Below, piece by piece: positions 32,094 to 44,500 of a stretch of 64,000 nt of DNA; position 1 is the first letter of the stretch; each line of letters starts with the position of its first letter. This stretch comes from Pyropia yezoensis. Taxonomy: Eukaryota > Rhodophyta > Bangiophyceae > Bangiales > Bangiaceae. The notes beneath the pieces were generated by a model. The model had not been told where the DNA came from and searched no databases. It saw only the letters and a program-made list of their open reading frames with translations. Location of the stretch: the NCBI GenBank assembly GCA_009829735.1, contig CM020618.1, positions 27,256,894 through 27,320,893 of the forward strand, in the 5' to 3' direction. The position numbers and the translations under genes were made by a program.

Positions 32094-35000
32094 GGTTCGA
32101 GGGGGGGGGGAGTACGATGAGCGTCACTGGGGTAGCGATCGTGGGCAGAGCGTGTAGGGGGGGGGGTGATGGCGGCCAAGTCAAGTGAGGGGACTGGTGG
32201 GGGCTCACGGTTGTCCGCGGTGGGTGCAACCCTCGGCGCACATGCTCGCCCATCACGGACTGAGGAGCTCTTAAATGCGTTCCCACGGCCCCCGTCTCCA
32301 GCTATCATGCTCGACGCAGCGGCCTGACAACCCAAGCCAAGGTGGATATACCTAGTGCGAGGCCTCGGTTGGTTTTTTCCCCCCTGCGAGACGGGGGATT
32401 ATCCAGAGTGCCGCCCTGGGCTCCTGACCCGCCACTGGTCCATAATCGACCTTGGCCGGTGCGGGCGGCTCGCGCGACCCGCCCACGCACACAGGCAGAG
32501 AGGGACGACTGCGGCGTTCGCGGCAGGCCAGGGAGTATCTACAGGGGAAAACAGCGTGTGTGAGCCCCATCGCGGGCGATCCATGCCGAGCCACCCGCGG
32601 CGTGGACGACGTTGCGTCCTTGGCTGTGCGGCGCGGGAGCTCTGCGATGTCGAACGTTAGCGGGGAGGTGCGTCGTCACAATGACGATTCGCGCGAGGCG
32701 CGATGGCCCGCCCAGCCATGACGGGGTGGGCAAGCCCGTTGGAGGCTGCGCAACGCCACAGCGTGTACCTACAATATCCATGTGTACTGTACTGTACACA
32801 AAGGTGGCACGCAGGGCGAGCGCTCCTTCGACGCAGGATCTCCCTCGGGTGGGACAAGCGTTGTCGACGGGGCGGCAACATCACGTCCAATGATCGCGCC
32901 GTTGGCCAACGCACGGACCAAGTCAGTCCCCCGGTCATCAAATTGACAGCTGTCGAAAAGCAAAAACAACGATCAACGAATGTACAGCATTAGGTATGTA
33001 AAATAGCTGGGTATCTAAACTTAAGTGTATATTACAAAAATTACAGTTGTGGAAAATTGAAGAACGAACAACGGGACAGTCTCTGAAACGAGCTTTCGGC
33101 CAAAAAAACAGCTCAGGCAAAAAGGAGAGCAGGCCGACCCGGCCACGCAGGGATAACTGCCGCCGCAGCGGCGGGGGACGACGCCCCAGAGGCCGGCCGC
33201 GCAATCGTGGACGTAAGGTGACCCGGGGTGGACCCGTGCCCCCCATGCGCGGCCGCGGGCGACGGAACGGACGCCTCGGAGGCGGCTCGTCGCGTCAAGA
33301 CTCCCGCCTCAGACAGGCATACGCCCGCGGTCGCAGACCGTGTTGACGACGAAGGCACAGACGACGACTTCTCGCCCATGAGATAAAAAAGTAGCCCATA
33401 CTTTGGGAGGAAGTCGACACCCGCCCCCCCCTTCCGAGGCTCATCAGAGGGCTCAACCCAGACGCGTTCTTTTCCTACTCGAAATACGGGCCGCCAAGTG
33501 GAAGACATACAGCTCAGGCTGACAAAGGTACATCTTGCCAATGAACGGTCGTAATTGAACTAGGGAGCCAACCAGACACCGCAGTCATCTTGAATACCCA
33601 GAAGAGCAGGACGGCCTTTCGTTGAATATGCGTGGGGGGGTGGCGGACGGGCTCGCGCGCTAAAGGTGGATTCCATTTAGCTAGGCCGGCTTGCACGGTC
33701 CTTTTTTGACCGGTCGTAGCTCAGGCGCTACTGCCCCGTTTTACACATTTATTTTTTCCAAGAGGAAGAGCAACTCACAGGTTTTCTGTTCCTGTGACGA
33801 GCATGTCTGCTTGCTGTACAAGGCAGGCATGAGAAAGTTTTCTGCCTCACCAGACCCGTGAAATTGCGCACGTTCGTGCACTTACAGTCCGCTCGCACAC
33901 CTGTGAACATGTCTTGACGAGTGGCGTTACCGCAGAACGTGTCAAGACACACATGAGTGTCGAGCTTTCATACCAGTGAGTGCTTCGAACAGATGTGCGC
34001 TTCAGGGCTGGGCAGAAGAAGCGCCGTCAGATCAGGTGGACGAGTCGATTCGGACCCAATTGTAAAATTGAATGTGCTCGATGGGATACATGTTGGGGGC
34101 TACTTGTCCATCAAGTCCATCTTCGCTGTGCTCGCCCACTGCCGTGATCCCACCTTGATACGGCCTGGTGAGTGCCCGCCTTTTTTTATCCTTTGGCATG
34201 GCTGGCCAGGCGTAGCTGCGCCCTCCCCAGGCGCCCAGCGTGCCCCCCTCAGATGCCTGCTGCGCCCTCTACAGACGCTTCTCGAGCGGTGGGGCGTCTG
34301 CGGGAGCTTGATAGGGTGGAGGCGGCCGATGTGAACTCCTACTCCGTGGGCTCAGAGAGAGGAGGTAGTGGGGCCGGCGGTGAAGGCTCCGAAGGTATGG
34401 AGGATGAGGAAGAGGGATAAGAGAGATTCCACGTCACTTTTCTCTTTGGCTTAGCACGCCATTCGCTCACACCCCCCCCCCCTCCCAGCCAGTCAGTAGG
34501 ACGCGCGCCCCCGTCATCTTACCCGACAAAGCCAAGGGGTGCATCACCCCCCCACCTCCGCCACGGAGAGACACTAGTAGCCAACTCCCAGACCCCATCC
34601 TCGCAACATGGTGCTGCAGGTGGTGCGCCCCCCCACTATTTCCGTCCCCGCCACAGATCGCCGCAGGAGCACCGCTACCGTCCCCCGCCTCCCCCCCCCC
34701 CCTGCCCCCCGACAGCTGCAATCTTCGCGAGATCGCGCCCCCCCCCCCCCCCGCCCAGCCCCACAGCTTCAATCGCGACGAGATCTAGCTGCCGCCCTTT
34801 CTATCGCCGCAACCGCCGTCATTTATCGCATGGGCTACCGATGCCCTCCGGGCGTTGGCGGTCCGTGGACGCTTGGGCGACGTGCCCGTCGCTTTTACCA
34901 TCAGCGGCGGCCGGGCCGTCGCAGCCGCGGCGGCCACCTCGGGTGCCGCTGTTGCGGGAGAGGTCGCCTCCAGCGCCGCCGCAGCCGTCATGAGAGCCAC

Positions 35001-36583
35001 AAGACTTTCTTCGAAGACGCGTGCCCACTGCTCTGCTACCAAAGGCGCGACAGGGGGAACTCTCGTCTCAAGGAGAGGAGCGTTTGGATGCAACGCCCGT
35101 TCGATTGGCACAAGTCGCACGTGCCATTGATTTAGTAGCCCCCCCCCCCCAGTGACTATCATGATCCTGTCAATGTCATGCGACTCAGAGGTTGATGGCC
35201 ATATTCCACGAAGCTGCAACAAGAGGAAGGTTACGAAGCGCAGTACGTCTGCCATATCAACGCTGCATGCTAGTTTGAAGAGCCGTCTTCAACGGCACAG
35301 TCCCGAGACATACTAAGGAGTACAGTCTTTCTCCATTGCTATCACCCTGTTTTGTCGATCTTCAGTCACGAGTGCAGCCAGCACCACCACAGGCCGATTT
35401 CTTCGGAACGCCTGCTGGCCTCAGAAACGCGTCGTGGGAGAGGGTCGAATGCCAGATCCACCGAGAGACGATCGCTGTCGATCGGGAGACAGCCAGAGCT
35501 TGATGCCAAGAGCCGGGTGTGGTCCACACATCTCATCGTAATGGCAAGCCAGTATTCGGATAATTGCACAATGCTTGCCACAGAACCTTGCGATGGATGG
35601 TGCGCGGGCGCGAGTGACTTGGCCGCGCACAGCAAAAACTCGACCATCCACGCGGCGCGCCGCGACCCAGCCACCCCCCCCTTCCTGTCCCTGCCACACG
35701 CCCCATTGGGAGGGGCCAATGCGGGGGCGGAGGTGAATGAGAGGGGGGCGGGGGGGCCGAGGGGTGGGTTGGCGGGGCAAACCTGCGGCGGATTTTGGGA
35801 ACCGATATGCTGGGGCTTGTGGGAGGGTGTCGGATGAGGGGGGCTGGTGGCGTCAGCTGTACACCTCGACAAAACAGTGTAAGGGGGGCCTCTGGCCATG
35901 AGGGGATGGGGGGCGGGTTGCGAGGGTGGAGAGGGGGTAACCGGTGCGTGGACGTGATGGGAATGGGAGTCGCGGGCGCACGTCCCCTTCTCGGGAGCCT
36001 CTTGATTTTCTCTCGCCACGCCTCCATCATCGCATTATGTTCTCGATTTTCCGACCGTTCTTTTGCCATGTGCGCTTTTCCCGACCGCAGTGTTGTATGT
36101 CATTGAGTTGCATCCAGTCAAAGCCCATATTGCAGTTCTCCCAGTTTTGCCCCATGTGGACCAGAGCAAGAGCAAACTGTGTTTGACCAATGATATGACT
36201 CAGATGCTGCCTCTCTGGCCAGTGACTGCTCTGCATGAGGGTCCGTTGTTGTACGAACAGTGTGATCGGGGGTTCTCTCGGGATTTCTGACCACTTCGGG
36301 GGCAGAACAAGCACCGGCTGAGCGCTTCGGACTGTTCTTGACAGAGACGACCTGGGATAAAGGGCCAACCGGCGAGATCCGATGGAAAAACAAGAGTGTT
36401 TTGACCAACCAGCGTTCGTCGCGAGAGCAGTTGTGGCCATAGCCAATCATCAGGTTCTTCCGACAGACGTGTTGCAGCACACCATTGGTAAGCCCTCTGC
36501 TGCAAGCATGCGATTGGCCCTTGCTCTTCTACACTTGCTCTTGCTCTTGTCCACATGGGACAAAATTCGGAAAACTGCAATAT
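32094..36583. other. Intergenic region, no supported gene
   Basis: A palindromic (TACTG)n tract lies at 32781-32800. Minus-strand open frames at 33113-33541 and 34785-35255 and a plus-strand frame at 34172-34420 (acidic end GMEDEEEG) could be transposon debris; none shows a motif I can name. C runs occur at about 34470-34490 and 34690-34755. The rest has no visible structure. Confidence 0.5.
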
Positions 36584-38608
36584 CTATTCCATTGGTGGTG
36601 ACTGCTCTTCCGATACGGCAATCATGTCAACTGTGTCCAGGATAGCATCCGCCTCATCCTCCGCTTGAACCAGTGTCGCACGCCCTCCTCCACATTCTGC
36701 ATACTTTTCGCAAGCAAAAGCTTCCCTCTGCAATGTCGTGTTATTCATCATGGAGAGGATATCTGCCATGTCCGTCGCCACCGTGTTGAAGCCCCCCGTG
36801 TACACCCCGAGCTCAGACGACATATTGGTGGCCATCATAACGGGGAGGATGTCGGACTCGATCAAACAGTGCAAGATGGAGGACGCGCTCATGTTGTCCC
36901 ACTCCTCTTTGACAAACGTGGCTGCGTCGCGGAGGTGCGCCTGGCCGGCCCCAGCCAAGCCACAATTCCTCACAGTTGGCCTCTCCACCTCCGGGACGGG
37001 GAGCAGCGCCGCGTACAGCTCGTTGTTCATCGCCACCGTGGTCGACTCGTTCTCCGCCTCATCCCTCCGCAGCCGCGGGGCCCCAAACTAGAGCGCCCCG
37101 GCCGCTCTCGGGGCCGGCCAGGACCGCACGTTGACGTTGCCAATCGCTCCCGCCTGCGCTCCACCGGCAGCGGCAGGCGCCCACGGCGCAGACAGCAGCG
37201 TTGATAATGGAGGAAGTGCGGGTGGGGGCGGGGGGGGGGGGGATCTGCTGGGGGGGGGTGCCATGGGCAGGGCGGGGGCAGAGGGGGGTGCGAGGGGCTC
37301 CGGTGGCGGGTCCGGTGCGGGAGGGGCAGGCCCAGGCAACACCGGCAAGGATCGCAGAACAACGGTCATCAACCGGCGCTTGTATCGCCGCTTCAAAGCG
37401 GCAATCACGCCAGCGTCCATCGGCTGATATACGGCGGTAGTTTTGGGTGGCAAATAGATTACTTTCACATCATCAGCGGAGAGAGCCATGTCGTGGGTAG
37501 CCGAGTTGTCCATGATCAGAGCAACTCGGGCGCCCTTGTGCCTTCCGCGAATCTCCGTTAGGAAAACGGTGGTGAAGCATTCGGCGTACACATGATGATC
37601 CATCCAAGCTGACTTCTGTGAGAAGTACGGCAAAGGACACGCATTCCCAGCTCCGCGGAAGCAAAGGGGAGAGGCCGCCGAGCCAACCATGGCGACGGGA
37701 AGCTTGTGAGATGCATCCGCATTGGTGCACAGCACCAGCGTCACACGGTCCTTACTTCTCATGCTCTTTGAACCGCGGGCCCTCTTGCGGTCCTTGCGAG
37801 GGACGTAAGATCTTGACGGAAGGCATCGATATAGTAACCCAGTTTCATCCATGTTATAGATGCGGTCCGGGGTGTAGCCCTCAAGCTTGCACCTGATCTC
37901 CACCACAGCAGCTGCCGCTTATGCTAAGTTGACCGCGCCGGCTTGACCATGCATTGCCACGTTGCAGATGTCATGGCGCGCGAGGAAGCCGCGCACAGAG
38001 ACATGGCTGGCAGCAAAGTTCCCAATGGATAGTCGCTCAGCAATCATGGTGGCAGTTTCTTGCAGCATCGCCGTAGTAATGGGGATGCGCCGGTGGCCCA
38101 GGGAGTAGAGAGCAATGTACCACTTGTATAGCATCGCGTCCAGCGCAGGCCACTTGCTACCTCGCCTGTTGACACGTGCCATCAACCCGGGGTCACTGGG
38201 CAACGCGTGGATGTGGTCAGCGCTCCGCATAATGTTCACAGCGGTGTTCATGCTGACGGGGGACGACAGCTGCCGCAGCACCACGGCCCACGGCATACCC
38301 GAGTCGCACAGGCGTACAATTTGCTTCTTGAGCCCAATGGAAATGGCTTGCCGCGGGCGTCTGTGGCGCCGGCCCGCTGTACTCAATGCCGGAGCGGGGC
38401 TATCAGGCGAGCCGGGGTGGTCCGGTGGGGAGAAGCCCGCGGGTGGTGCCTGGCCGGTGGGTCGGGCAGTGCTCACCAGTGGTACGGGGCCGCTTAGCTC
38501 CTCAATGTTGCCACCAACGGGGTTGCCACGTGTCAAAAACCGCCAGTAGACCCGCACACGTCGCCGCCGCCGCTCGCGCTGCTTCCTCGACAGCATGGGG
38601 CCACTCAT
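36584..38608 (-). pseudogene. Pogo/Tigger-type DDE transposase relic (copy 1)
   Basis: One minus-strand frame runs from 38608 to 36584, broken only by TAA (37919-37921) and TAG (37088-37090). The N-terminal part (basic RKQRERRRRRVRVYWR, then RRPRQAISIGLKKQIVRLCDSG) looks like a DNA-binding helix-turn-helix. The DDE_1 core has YNMDETGLLYRC (first Asp), a Cys/His-free SKDRVTLVLCTNAD strand, LIMDNSATHD (second Asp) and TAVYQPMDAGVIAALKR (third Asp). All three acidic residues remain. It is homologous to the transposase at 49775-51271, whose frame lacks these stops. No terminal repeats were found, and element 2b is inserted 108 bases upstream of its start. Confidence 0.8.
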
Positions 38609-38716
38609 GCGTCAGATCTGGTACAGCCCTATCAAAAGCAGCTCGGACTGTGGCCTTGACTGCCTCATTGCAGGCAGGAAGCGGGACACGGGGGGGAAGG
38701 GAATCAGACTTATCAG

Positions 38717-39185
38717 TGTGGCAAAAACCACATGCACACACGGCACCCAAGTTGGGGCGGTGTGCAAGGGCTGCCTCCCGTGTCGGGGGATCCGGAAGAA
38801 GTGCAAGTCGCACACACTCTGTCCCTGTTGTGGGGCAAACCCCCCACGGACAAACAAGAGGATGGTGTGTGGTCCAACAGTTTCTTGGTCGGGACGGGGA
38901 CGCAGGGCCAAGCCCCGCTGTCCCTCCCCTTATCCCCCCAGGGTCCACTCAGAATCTCGCCACTCAGAATCTCCCACCCCAGCACCTGCCCACCGGGCCA
39001 CACGAAAATTCAAGACGATAAATGCAGAAAACCCTCAAATCCAAGTTGGATTTACTACTAAGCTAACTATCCCAAACTTAGGGAATATGGACCAAAATGC
39101 AGGGGGAGGAACGGATCAGGCTAGTGGCCTGCCGCCCCTTGCATGGCACGTGTTGCCCCCCTACCTGGGGGTAAATACTGCCACA
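38717..39185 (-). repeat. 3' LTR of element 2b (469 bp)
   Basis: The termini are TGTGGC and GCCACA. It contains the hairpin AAATCCAA-G-TTGGATTT (39037-39053). On the plus strand (antisense to gag-pol) one frame is Cys-rich (VCKGCLPCRG, KKCKSHTLCPCCG, about 38758-38833), discussed under findings. Confidence 0.96.
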
Positions 39186-39523
39186 CTCCCCTTTCCTCAG
39201 TTCCGACCGACCCGGTCGGCCCTGTGAGGGGGTGCGTAAACGCACGTCTCGGCGTTGGGGGCGCGACTTGCTGTCCCCCATCGAGTACGTAACGCGGATG
39301 TGGAGGCGGTCACGTTGACCGCCCCTCTCCTCAAGCTTGCCCACTCGGCAGCTTGCTCTCCTCAGTTCACACTTCACCATCACCCCCACCTCCCTTTCAC
39401 CTTCCACTGGGCCGCCCCACGCTGGGGAGGCCACCCGTATACCCACGATCCGAGTCCCCCTCAACTCGAGGCGGGTCTCGTGCCGCGATAGCCAGAGCGT
39501 CTCTCCCCAACTTGGGGAGAGCC

Positions 39524-41467
39524 ATGGCGACCCCGGGAGTGGAGACGGACTCTCTAGATGAGCGTATGGAGGACACCACCTACGGTGCAGCACCCGCCGG
39601 GACTTCCGGCGGGGGCTCCGTGATCGCTCCGGGGGATGGGACTCCCGCGTCACCCGGCTTTGGGTTGACGGCGGGATCTCCCCCGGAGGCGGGACAAGTT
39701 GTCCCGCGTGAGGCCTTGGGCCGGTGGTTTTACCCCGCTTGGCCTCTCTATGAGGAGGGGTTGACTGTTCTTCGCTGTGGCCGACTTGGCGCAGCGATGG
39801 GTCGGGTATGGGACCGCCTACGGGAGAAGTATCCCCGTAGGGTCGGGTTCCCTGCCGGCTTCAGGACGGACCAGTTTGCCTTCCTGGAAGATGAGGAGGT
39901 TGAGGACGTCCAGCGTGCCAAGGCCATGGTGGACCGCGGGGGAACTATCCCGGGTCCCGGCGACTTGCCGACCTTTACTTGGGACGCGGTGGCAACTCGC
40001 CCCCCGTACCTTCACGAGGCTGATCCGCACACTCATCACTTAGATGTGCGGATGGAGAAGGACTTCCGGCGAGGTCCCTACTTGGTGACCTCGGCTCAAC
40101 TTGAGTTTCCTCAACAGTCTGCTGCCAGTATGGAGCAGTACTATCCGAATAAGCCCGAGTGGTGGCCTCAAGTTGAGGTCCCCTACGGGTTCCCGGCGTT
40201 GCTGCCACGGTTGCTTGACCACTTCGGCTCCGTCATGTTGACGGCTGGCCCTGATCACCTGGTGTGGGCCATGTTGGCCACCCAGTGGCTCCTCGAGGTC
40301 ATGTCGACCTGGGTGTATTGTGTTCAGCGGCGGGGGATGCTCTGGCATCTCCCCCTCCGGCTCATCCAAGGTTTGGAACAGCTCACCCCTCAGCTAGTTG
40401 CTGAGGGGTGCTCATCAGGACAACTCACTCTACTTGAGGAGATGCTCCGGCTCCATAAGTTTATCGAGTGGGAGAGCATTGAGCACAAGTTGCGCCGCCC
40501 CACTCGTGGGCCCAAGGACGATGGCGCACTTCGCCAGTTCGTGTGGGTCGCTCGTGAACTTCACGACGGCCGTGTGGTCCTACGAGAGGGGTTTGGCATC
40601 GGGGACTACCCGTATGCCCCGGGGGTGGATCGCCACACTGCGCCACCCCCGGACAAGCCCATAGTTATGGCCGTGCCCTCATATGATGACCGTATGACTC
40701 AACCTACTGCGGGGGCCCCAAGTCGGGGTCGCAGTTACACCCGGGTACCGCCACCTCGGCGTGCCCCTCCGCTTCCTCCTGTTCCTTTCCAGCCTCACGG
40801 GAACATCCCGATCAGCGTGGCCGTGGATTCATCCACCCCGGTGTCCCCCAACTTGGGGGCCACCCTCCTAACGGTATACCCCAAGTTGGTGTTACCGCCC
40901 ACGCCTCTAACCTCAGAGATGATGATCACCACGTTGGTGCGCACCATTTCCTGGTTGGCCGCGTCGACCGCAACCCTCCAAAGTTCCGAGACTCCTCAAC
41001 TTGAGGAGCGCGTTCGTACCGCAGTGGCGACCGCGAGTTGCGAGTCGGTGGCGGAGTTTATGACAGCCGAGTTGGCTCGCATTGGGGCTATTATGCCCCA
41101 GCCAGCCCCACTTGGGCGTGGCAAACGTCGCGCGAGCCGGGCATACTCGCCTCCTCGCCGTCGTCGCCGACACTCGCGGCGCTCTCCCTCCGTGTCGGAA
41201 GACGAGTTGTCTTACTCCGTCTCGGAGTCCTCTACCCCGTCGGAGACGGAGTCTGTCCAGCGTCTGCGTCGCAAACTTGCGCGCAAGACCAGGCAGAAGA
41301 GTAGCCACGGTCGGCGCCACTTGCGCGACCGTGAAGGGTGCGACGGTTCCGACTTGGAGCCACCGCCCCTTCCAACGAGTGGAGACCGTTATCGGCGTGG
41401 GTCTCGCCGCTCGCCTCCACGTGAGGGCGAGGGCCGTGGAGTGGGAGAGTCTAGCATGCGTGCCTAG
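39524..41467 (+). CDS. Antisense ORF protein of element 2b (647 aa, function unknown)
   Basis: It lies between the end of pol (41579) and the 3' LTR and is read against gag-pol. The first ATG is at 39524 (MATPGVETDSLDERMED); the frame is open further upstream without an ATG. The central region is folded-looking and Trp-rich (EYYPNKPEWWPQ-like stretches, LDHFGSVML, CVQRRGMLWHLPL, then LEQLTPQLVAEG). A Pro-rich linker leads to a basic Arg/Ser domain near the end (PPRRRRRHSRRSPSVSE, residues about 540-560) recalling SR-type RNA-binding proteins. The core aligns with the antisense protein of element 1 at FGSV, RxGxLxHLP and QLxxxLVA. No known family is recognised. The frame is intact in this young copy. 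The Arg/Ser tail suggests RNA or nucleus association, which is inference. Confidence 0.78.
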   Translation: MATPGVETDSLDERMEDTTYGAAPAGTSGGGSVIAPGDGTPASPGFGLTAGSPPEAGQVVPREALGRWFYPAWPLYEEGLTVLRCGRLGAAMGRVWDRLREKYPRRVGFPAGFRTDQFAFLEDEEVEDVQRAKAMVDRGGTIPGPGDLPTFTWDAVATRPPYLHEADPHTHHLDVRMEKDFRRGPYLVTSAQLEFPQQSAASMEQYYPNKPEWWPQVEVPYGFPALLPRLLDHFGSVMLTAGPDHLVWAMLATQWLLEVMSTWVYCVQRRGMLWHLPLRLIQGLEQLTPQLVAEGCSSGQLTLLEEMLRLHKFIEWESIEHKLRRPTRGPKDDGALRQFVWVARELHDGRVVLREGFGIGDYPYAPGVDRHTAPPPDKPIVMAVPSYDDRMTQPTAGAPSRGRSYTRVPPPRRAPPLPPVPFQPHGNIPISVAVDSSTPVSPNLGATLLTVYPKLVLPPTPLTSEMMITTLVRTISWLAASTATLQSSETPQLEERVRTAVATASCESVAEFMTAELARIGAIMPQPAPLGRGKRRASRAYSPPRRRRRHSRRSPSVSEDELSYSVSESSTPSETESVQRLRRKLARKTRQKSSHGRRHLRDREGCDGSDLEPPPLPTSGDRYRRGSRRSPPREGEGRGVGESSMRA

Positions 41468-41578
41468 TTGGCAGCTGCCTTTGTTGTGAGAGTGTGAGGG
41501 TTAGGGCTGTAGTTAAAAGCCACTCTGCGTACCACTTCGACTTGAAGCACTCTCTTGGCACTTTTGCTCGGCCTTCCC

Positions 41579-44500
41579 TCACGTTGAGGGAGGGCTGTTA
41601 GGGTCTATCTCATTCCGGGCACAGTACGCCCGGACCTTCTCAGCGGAAAGATCCTCCACAAACTCCCACGTATCATCCTTGGCTTTGTAGCCAAACCAAC
41701 GCACCCTCAACATGAGGCGGTTAGTGTCCTCATCCCATCCGTGGTCGATGAACTTATCGAACACGTACTCCTGCGGGCCATGTTTGGCCGCAGGCAGTGA
41801 GGGGAGGCGCCACGCTTCCAAAGCACGCGCCCAAGCTGGGTCGCCTGCAGGCGGTGGTGCAACTTTGACCACGTCCTGTCCGTTCACTGTGCGGACTCCA
41901 TCGTCACTTTCGATAGTGAAGCGCCGCCCATCAGTACGAAGGACCTGGTACGGCCCCGTCGTCTGGAATACCAACTTACCCCCAGTTGGGGTGTGTGAGT
42001 GAACCAGCACCCAGTCACCCTGTTCGGGGACATGCTTAGCATTGCGCACCTTTTTGTCAAAGGTACGCTTGCAGCGCTTTTGTGCTTTGTCCATCTCAGC
42101 CCTGACTTTAGGGATGAGGTGTTCCAGCCTAGCAGCGAACTCCGCCTTACTCTCAGTAGGAGTAGGCGTACTGCCACTATCCTCCCTAGTTGGGAGCGAC
42201 CGCCGTACGGCAATAGACCGCACACGACGGGGGGTCACAAAAGCGAGGGGTACTTCCCCGGTAGATGAGTGAACCTGCGAATTGTAGGCAGTAGTAAGGA
42301 TAGAAATGTATTGGTCCCACGTCTTCACGTGCTCACTCACATAGTGGCGCAGCTGCCTAACAATAGTTTTGTTGAAGCGCTCCACCTGCCCATTAGTTTG
42401 TGGGTGGTAGGGGGTGGCATAGTTTGCCTTAACCCCCAACATATCCAGCACTCCCTGAAACAGTACCGACGCAAATTGCGGTCCGTTGTCCGATAGGGTA
42501 CTATCTGGGATGCCATACGCGGCAACCCAGTGATCTAGGAAGGCTGACACGACCGACATGGCCGTGATCTCTGCCAGTGGGATCGCTCGCGTAAGTTTCG
42601 TGAAGCGGTCACAGATGACCAGGAGGTCCTGGTTGCCCTCCTCGGTCACTGGCAGTGGCCCAAGGATGTCCATCGCCAACGCGGCGAAGGGCTCCTTGGC
42701 CGGGAACAATAACATAGCCGTACTAGGCCGCCGTTCCATCAGACGGTTCTGTGCACAACTTGTGCAGGCAGCCACCCAACTGTAGATGTCCACCACCATG
42801 GACGGCCAGTAGTACCTGGTCCTGAGGGTCTGGTACAGTTTACTAGACCCCAGGTGTCCACCCGTGGGAGCGTTGTGCTCCCTCTCAAGGATACTGTCCT
42901 TGAGGGATGCGGGGACGACAAGTTGTTCAGTCCCTTGGAATACCCCCCTCCTCATGAGGAGGCCATCGTCTCCCAGAAAGAAACGCGTCTCCACCACTGT
43001 ATCCAGTGTATCCCTCTGCGACTTGCAGAAGGGATCCTCGGCCTGGGCCTTCACCACCTCGTCCAGGGACAGGGGCAAGTACTTCTTGTTCTCTGGCGCC
43101 TCGGGGTCCAACGCCTGACCCGAGCGCGTGACTACCCCCCCGATGGGGATGTCCTCATCGACTGGATTAGTGTCCAGCCCCTCGGTAGGTACCCGAGAGA
43201 GGCCGTCGGCAAGGGCATGTTGCCTGCCAGGTCGGTACTCAATGTCAAAGTTGAAGGGTGCCAGTCGCACCCTCCACCGGTTGAGACGAGTGATCGTACA
43301 ATCCGTCTTGAAGATGAACTGCAACGCGCGGTGGTCACAGCGGATGAGGAACTTCTCACCCTCTAGGTAGTGACGAAGTGACGTCACCGCCCACACCACT
43401 GCGAGTCCTTCCAACTCGGTGACTCCGTAGTTCTTCTCGGCCGAGTTCAGCCCCTTACTGAAGTATCCGACCGGCAAGTACTCCTTGTCCGGCTGCTGCT
43501 GAAGCAACACACAACCAAGTTGGTCGTAGCTAGCGTCCACATCCAGGATGTAGTGGCCTCCCAACCTGGGAATAGCCAAGATGGGGGGCTTCAGCAGAAG
43601 GTCCCGAAGAGTCTCAAAGGATTCCTGCTCCACCCGACTTGGGGGAGGCAGGTTCTTCGGTAGCGTTGAGCTCACTAGCTCATTCAACGGGTTCGCCACC
43701 TTGGCGAAGCCCTTGGTGAAACGTCGGTACACGTTACACATCCCGAGGAAGCTCCTCATCTGGGTCTGGGTCCGGGGGTACTGAGCCTTACGAATGGCCC
43801 TCAAGTTCTTCTCGTTAACACTGAGACGCCCCGGACGGACAACATGTCCCAAGTACTCCACCTCTTGAGTGAAGAGGTGGCACTTACTCGCCTTCAGTGA
43901 CACACCGGCGTCAGCAAGTAGCTTGAACACCTGGCCAAGATGGCCAATGTGTTCCTCCGGACTTCGGGAGAACACAATGATATCGTCTAGGTACACAAGA
44001 CAGATCTGCCACCGTACTCCGGCCAGAATCATGTCCATAGCGCGCTGGAAAGTTGCCGGCGCGTTACACAGACCAAACGGTAGGCGCTTGCACTGGTAGG
44101 TACCACAGTGACAGGTAATGGTAGTTTTATGCCTGTCCTCCGGGGCAATGGGAATTTGCCAGTACCCCGCGTTACAGTCCAGGGTAGAGAACACGTTTGC
44201 CTCCCCCAGAGAGTCCAGACAGTCATCCATCCTAGGTAGGGGATAACTGTCCTTCACCGTGCTCTCGTTGAGCTTACGGTAGTCGATACAGAACCGGGGG
44301 GTCCCATCAACTTTGGGGACGATAACCACCGGACTCGCCCACTCGGCGTTGCTGGCCTCGATCACATCGAGGGCCTCCATGCGAGCAACTTGCTCCTTAA
44401 CGAGGGCCCTTGAACGGGGTCCTCCCCTATACGGTTGTTGGCGTATAGGGGGTGCACCGGGCTTCAACTCGATCCGGTGTTGGGTAGCTCTCATGAGTCC

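Noticed and set aside
34172..35255. Small open frames with an acidic tail (34172-34420) and a Val/Ala-rich frame (34785-35255)
   Set aside because: Too short and without motifs; possibly transposon debris but not assignable.
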